Shown here piece after piece: positions 61,189 to 64,000 of a stretch of DNA of 64,000 nt. The notes beneath the pieces were generated by a model. That model searched no databases, was not told the DNA's origin, and was given only the letters and a program-made list of their open reading frames with translations. Each line of letters starts with the position of its first letter. The stretch's first letter is position 1. Origin of the DNA: Myxococcus stipitatus (GTDB lineage: Bacteria; Myxococcota; Myxococcia; Myxococcales; Myxococcaceae); the NCBI RefSeq assembly GCF_037414475.1, contig NZ_CP147913.1:2046001-2110000 (forward strand). Direction: 5' to 3'. The position numbers and the translations under genes are program-made.

Positions 61189-61563
61189 TCAACCCGACCT
61201 TCGCCACCACCCGACGAGCAGCAACGCGAGGAGCCCCCAGAGGGTGATGATGACCGCCCCCGCGGCCCAGCTCGTTCTGCGTCGTCCTGCCTCCTGGCGC
61301 GCTCGCGCTCGACATTCAGCGAGCACGGAAGGAGGGATGAGCCGACGGACCAGCAGGATGCCGAGCGGGACGAGGAGCAGGTCATCCAGAAGGCCCAGGA
61401 CCGGGATGAAATCCGGAATGAGGTCGATGGGACTCAGCGCGTAAGCGACCACGCCCGCGGCGAGGAGCTTCGCGTACCAGGGGACTCCAGGGTGCCGAGC
61501 CGCCAGGAAGAGCGCCGCCACCTCGGTCTTGAGCTGCCTGACCTTCTGTCTCCACGGGGTCAT
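61189..61563 (-). CDS. YkvA/DUF1232-family small membrane protein
   Basis: A 124-aa membrane protein with the DUF1232 signature: a first helix near AKLLAAGVVAYALSPIDLIPDFIP, the SPIDLIPD motif being diagnostic, then GLLDDLLLVPLGI and a C-terminal transmembrane segment (AVIITLWGLLALLLVGW). Function is unknown. The start ATG 61563 is the only reasonable one. It lies about 60 bp upstream of yjdM on the same strand and may be co-transcribed with it. Confidence 0.88.
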   Translation of the reverse strand: MTPWRQKVRQLKTEVAALFLAARHPGVPWYAKLLAAGVVAYALSPIDLIPDFIPVLGLLDDLLLVPLGILLVRRLIPPSVLAECRARARQEAGRRRTSWAAGAVIITLWGLLALLLVGWWRRSG

Positions 61564-61791
61564 GCGTGTTGCTCACGGCGGATGGGGCAGCTCAGACAGG
61601 GCATGAACGGCTCCGAGAATAAGCCCCCCGTGCCCTGAGCCAAACGCCTCGCGTCACGGGTTCATGCAGTGCCGAGGAGGCCTGCTGGCCGGACGCCCGG
61701 TCTGGGGGCGGGCATGAAACATCCCACCTCGGCAGGACAACCCCATCAGGAACGTCTCGGGACCGTGTGTCGCCGATGGCGGGAACCCGCT

Positions 61792-62367
61792 TCATCCCGT
61801 CTTGCGGGACTGGTAGCAGAAGTTGTCGGCAGGGTCCCTGTACGCCGCCTCCAGGGTGAGCCCCCGCGCGCGCAGCAGCTCCCGGTACCCGTCGACGCTG
61901 TACGAGTGATAGCGGAACGCAACGCCATTCATCGGCGCGCCATCCGTGGAGCCATGGACATCGCCCGAGGTGAAGAGAAACACGGCGCCAGGTCTCAAGG
62001 CGCTCGCGATGTTGGCAATCGCCTGCGCCTGCTCTTCATGGTTCAGGTGGAACAGGACTCCCCACGCAATCGCGGCATCGAACATCCTCCCCTGAAGCTC
62101 ACACGACTGGATGGGCGCACAGACCACCGGCACGTGGGGGAAGTTCGCTTGAAATCGCGCCAGCAACTCGCGGGAGCTATCCACCCCCACCACGTGACAG
62201 CCGTGCTCCAGCAGCACCCGCGTCAGCGGCAGCCCCGTGCCACAGCCGACGTCCAGCACCGAGGCGCCGGCCGGAAGTGAAGCCGCGAGCGCGGCGACTT
62301 CCGGGACACCGATATGGCCTGTGCGTTGGGATGCGTACCAGTCCGCGATCACATCGTATTCGTGCAC
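61792..62367 (-). CDS. Class I SAM-dependent methyltransferase
   Basis: A 191-aa methyltransferase with the Rossmann SAM-binding motifs: ASVLDVGCGTGLPLTR (motif I), VVGVDSSRELL (motif II), and a post-motif with AIAWGVLFHLNHEEQAQA. The substrate is not predictable; such small stand-alone enzymes often modify small molecules or ubiquinone-like compounds. ATG 62367 starts MHEYDVIADWYASQRTG, a typical beginning for this group. It stands alone between YkvA and the secreted metalloprotease, which it diverges from. Confidence 0.85.
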   Translation of the reverse strand: MHEYDVIADWYASQRTGHIGVPEVAALAASLPAGASVLDVGCGTGLPLTRVLLEHGCHVVGVDSSRELLARFQANFPHVPVVCAPIQSCELQGRMFDAAIAWGVLFHLNHEEQAQAIANIASALRPGAVFLFTSGDVHGSTDGAPMNGVAFRYHSYSVDGYRELLRARGLTLEAAYRDPADNFCYQSRKTG

Positions 62368-62732
62368 ACGTCACCCAGAAGAGACACCCGTCTCATTGAA
62401 TTCTGGACCTGGACACCTCGATGCGCAACGCCTCACCCCGCCGCGTTCGGACAATGCAGGGACCGGAGCGCCGGCGGCACCTGCGATGGAAACACCCGGC
62501 CCACGCTCGCGGGGGCACTTGGAACAGCCTGAACAGATGCAAGATGGACGTAGGTACAGGGTCATCAAGTCCCACGCCGGCTGCCCCGCAACAGACTCAA
62601 TTCCATACACCGGCATGAATCAGATTTCACTGGGAGAAAACCCCAACATCTGTCATAAGCAACTCCCGATTCCTCATCATGACGAGAGGGTCACTCCGAC
62701 CCCGTCTGACAAAGAATCGCAAAGGGGACGCC
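62368..62732. other. Divergent intergenic region before metzincin gene
   Basis: 365 bases between the methyltransferase and the protease start. It has a lower-GC patch (62590-62700) compatible with a promoter, and GGGGAC before ATG 62733 acts as a ribosome site. No gene or defined promoter element is supported. Confidence 0.4.
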
Positions 62733-64000
62733 ATGCAGACTGGAATTGTATTCCGCCAGAGGGTGGCGCTGTTCGCGGCATTAGGATTGGGAGCGTTGAC
62801 TGGCTGTGGTGCCAACCCGGAGCCCTCGACGTCCGAGGAGCCCGCTGGGAGCATGAGGAACAGCGAAGCAGACCTCTACGTTGCCTCCAATCGTTTGTGG
62901 CGGCCCATGACCGTGGCCGTCTGCTGGGAGAACCCGGGGCTGCTGGATGGAACGCAGCGGCAGTGGGTGCAGAACGCGGTGACTCGCACGTGGGAAACCC
63001 GCTCGGGGGTTCGCTTCACCGGCTGGGGCGCCTGCGCCGGGGGCGCCATGGGCCTGCGCATCAACATCAGCGACGCGGGCCCTCATACCAAGGGACTGGG
63101 CAACTCGCTCAATGGCGTGGCCCAGGGCATGGTGCTCAACTTCACGTTCAACAACTGGGGTCAGAGCTGTCGCAACACGCTCCAGTACTGCATCGAGACC
63201 ATCGCGGTCCATGAGTTCGGTCATGCCCTGGGCTACGCCCACGAGCAGAACCGTCCGGACACGCCGAGCTCCTGCACCGAGCCCCCGCAGGGCTCCTCGG
63301 GGGACACGACCATTGGCGCTTGGGACCTCAACTCGGTGATGAACTACTGCAATCCGCGGTGGAGTGGGGACGGCAACCTCAGCGTCACGGACCAGTTGGG
63401 AGCGCAGCAGACGTACGGTGTTCCCTGGGAGTCGCTGGGCGGAACGCTCACCTCCGGACCCGCGGTGACCGCGCGAGGCGCGAACCGGCTGGACGTGTTC
63501 GCCCGCGGCTCGGACAACCAGCTGTGGCAGACGTACTGGATTGGGACCGCGTGGATTCCCTGGCTCCCGCTCGGCGGAACCCTGACGTCGGACCCGGCGG
63601 CGGTGAGCCGGGACACCAGCCATATCGACATCTTCGTCCGAGGTTCCGACAACGCCATCTATCAAAGGTCCTGGACGGGACTGGCGTGGACGGGCTGGTC
63701 GTCACTGGGGGGCAGCTTTGCCTCGGGCCCCGCCGTGTCCTCGTGGGACGCCAACCGGATGGATGTGTTTGTCCGGGGCTCGGACAACCAGATCTGGCAG
63801 TCCTACTGGACCGGAGGCCCGTGGAGCTCCTGGTTCTCGCTGGGAGGCAACGTGGTCTCGGACCCGGCGGCGGTGAGCTGGGGTCCCAACCGTATCGACG
63901 TGTTCGCCCGGGGCGCGGACAACTCCATCATGCAGAAGTACTGGAATGGCACCACGTGGGTGGGGTGGTCGTCGCTGGGGGGCAACTTCGTCTCGGACCC
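62733..64000 (+). CDS. Metzincin lipoprotein with PLL-like lectin repeats, 3'-truncated by window
   Basis: From ATG 62733 the frame stays open to the window edge (at least 422 residues). A signal peptide with lipobox ALTGC (Cys24 region) marks an exported lipoprotein. The catalytic domain has the zinc motif HEFGHALGYAH (His160, Glu161, His164, Gly167, His170), followed by EQNRPD and a Met-turn-like SVMNYC, placing it in the metzincin clan near astacins. After ~residue 215 come repeats of about 45 residues with W-LGG, DVF-RG-DN and Q-YW-G motifs, typical of PLL-type fucose-binding lectin repeats, so the protease probably binds glycans on prey or matrix. The C-terminus lies beyond the window. 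Confidence 0.9.
   Translation, partial: MQTGIVFRQRVALFAALGLGALTGCGANPEPSTSEEPAGSMRNSEADLYVASNRLWRPMTVAVCWENPGLLDGTQRQWVQNAVTRTWETRSGVRFTGWGACAGGAMGLRINISDAGPHTKGLGNSLNGVAQGMVLNFTFNNWGQSCRNTLQYCIETIAVHEFGHALGYAHEQNRPDTPSSCTEPPQGSSGDTTIGAWDLNSVMNYCNPRWSGDGNLSVTDQLGAQQTYGVPWESLGGTLTSGPAVTARGANRLDVFARGSDNQLWQTYWIGTAWIPWLPLGGTLTSDPAAVSRDTSHIDIFVRGSDNAIYQRSWTGLAWTGWSSLGGSFASGPAVSSWDANRMDVFVRGSDNQIWQSYWTGGPWSSWFSLGGNVVSDPAAVSWGPNRIDVFARGADNSIMQKYWNGTTWVGWSSLGGNFVSD

Overview
The window looks like chromosomal DNA from a myxobacterium of the Myxococcus/Corallococcus/Pyxidicoccus type. This rests on uniformly GC-rich sequence with strong third-position GC, many secreted and lipoprotein repeat proteins (FN3/FG-GAP, DUF7151-like, DNRLRE/SBBP and PLL-type repeats), and sigma-54 signals with an enhancer-binding protein. 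The species is inferred, not proven. No rRNA, tRNA or CRISPR array was seen.

Layout. 1-9.1 kb is a run of mostly single genes: an AraC regulator cut by the window edge, a membrane fatty-acid/sterol hydroxylase, a LysR regulator tail-to-tail with a YeiH exporter, a lipoprotein PQQ-type sugar dehydrogenase, a second LysR regulator, an alpha/beta hydrolase, a secreted unknown and an orphan YjhX-like toxin. 9.1-14.9 kb holds a large unknown protein behind a consensus sigma-54 promoter, an FAD aromatic hydroxylase and a CHAP-like cysteine peptidase. 14.9-22.8 kb is a divalent-cation resistance island: YnfA, CzcD, a small Cys/His exported protein and czcCBA, ended by two hairpins. 23-30 kb has a duplicated-domain exported protein, an exported threonine-aldolase-like enzyme, an AraC regulator divergent from a serine hydrolase, and a B12-binding radical SAM protein.

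30.3-37.6 kb is the most novel part. Five tightly packed plus-strand genes of unknown joint function (glycine-rich helical protein, HExxH protein, 605-aa unknown, PLP-fold enzyme, disordered protein with a GIY-YIG-like domain) lie behind a sigma-54-like promoter. They meet, tail to tail with a 4-bp overlap, a sigma-54 activator.

37.6-45.6 kb is a rearranged zone. A four-gene DyP-peroxidase operon lies between two direct copies of the activator/arylsulfatase-promoter segment; the second copy is truncated and fused into a DUF7151-like lipoprotein gene. Inside it is a scar made of an aminotransferase fragment, an IS256-family end and an IS5-family transposase tail.

45.6-64 kb encodes mostly cell-surface proteins: a 1270-aa FN3/FG-GAP lipoprotein, a TPR-like lipoprotein, the intact class-V aminotransferase whose fragment lies in the scar, three tandem DNRLRE/SBBP paralogs, several small conserved genes (DUF4240, YjdM, YkvA, a methyltransferase) and a metzincin lipoprotein with lectin-like repeats that runs off the window.
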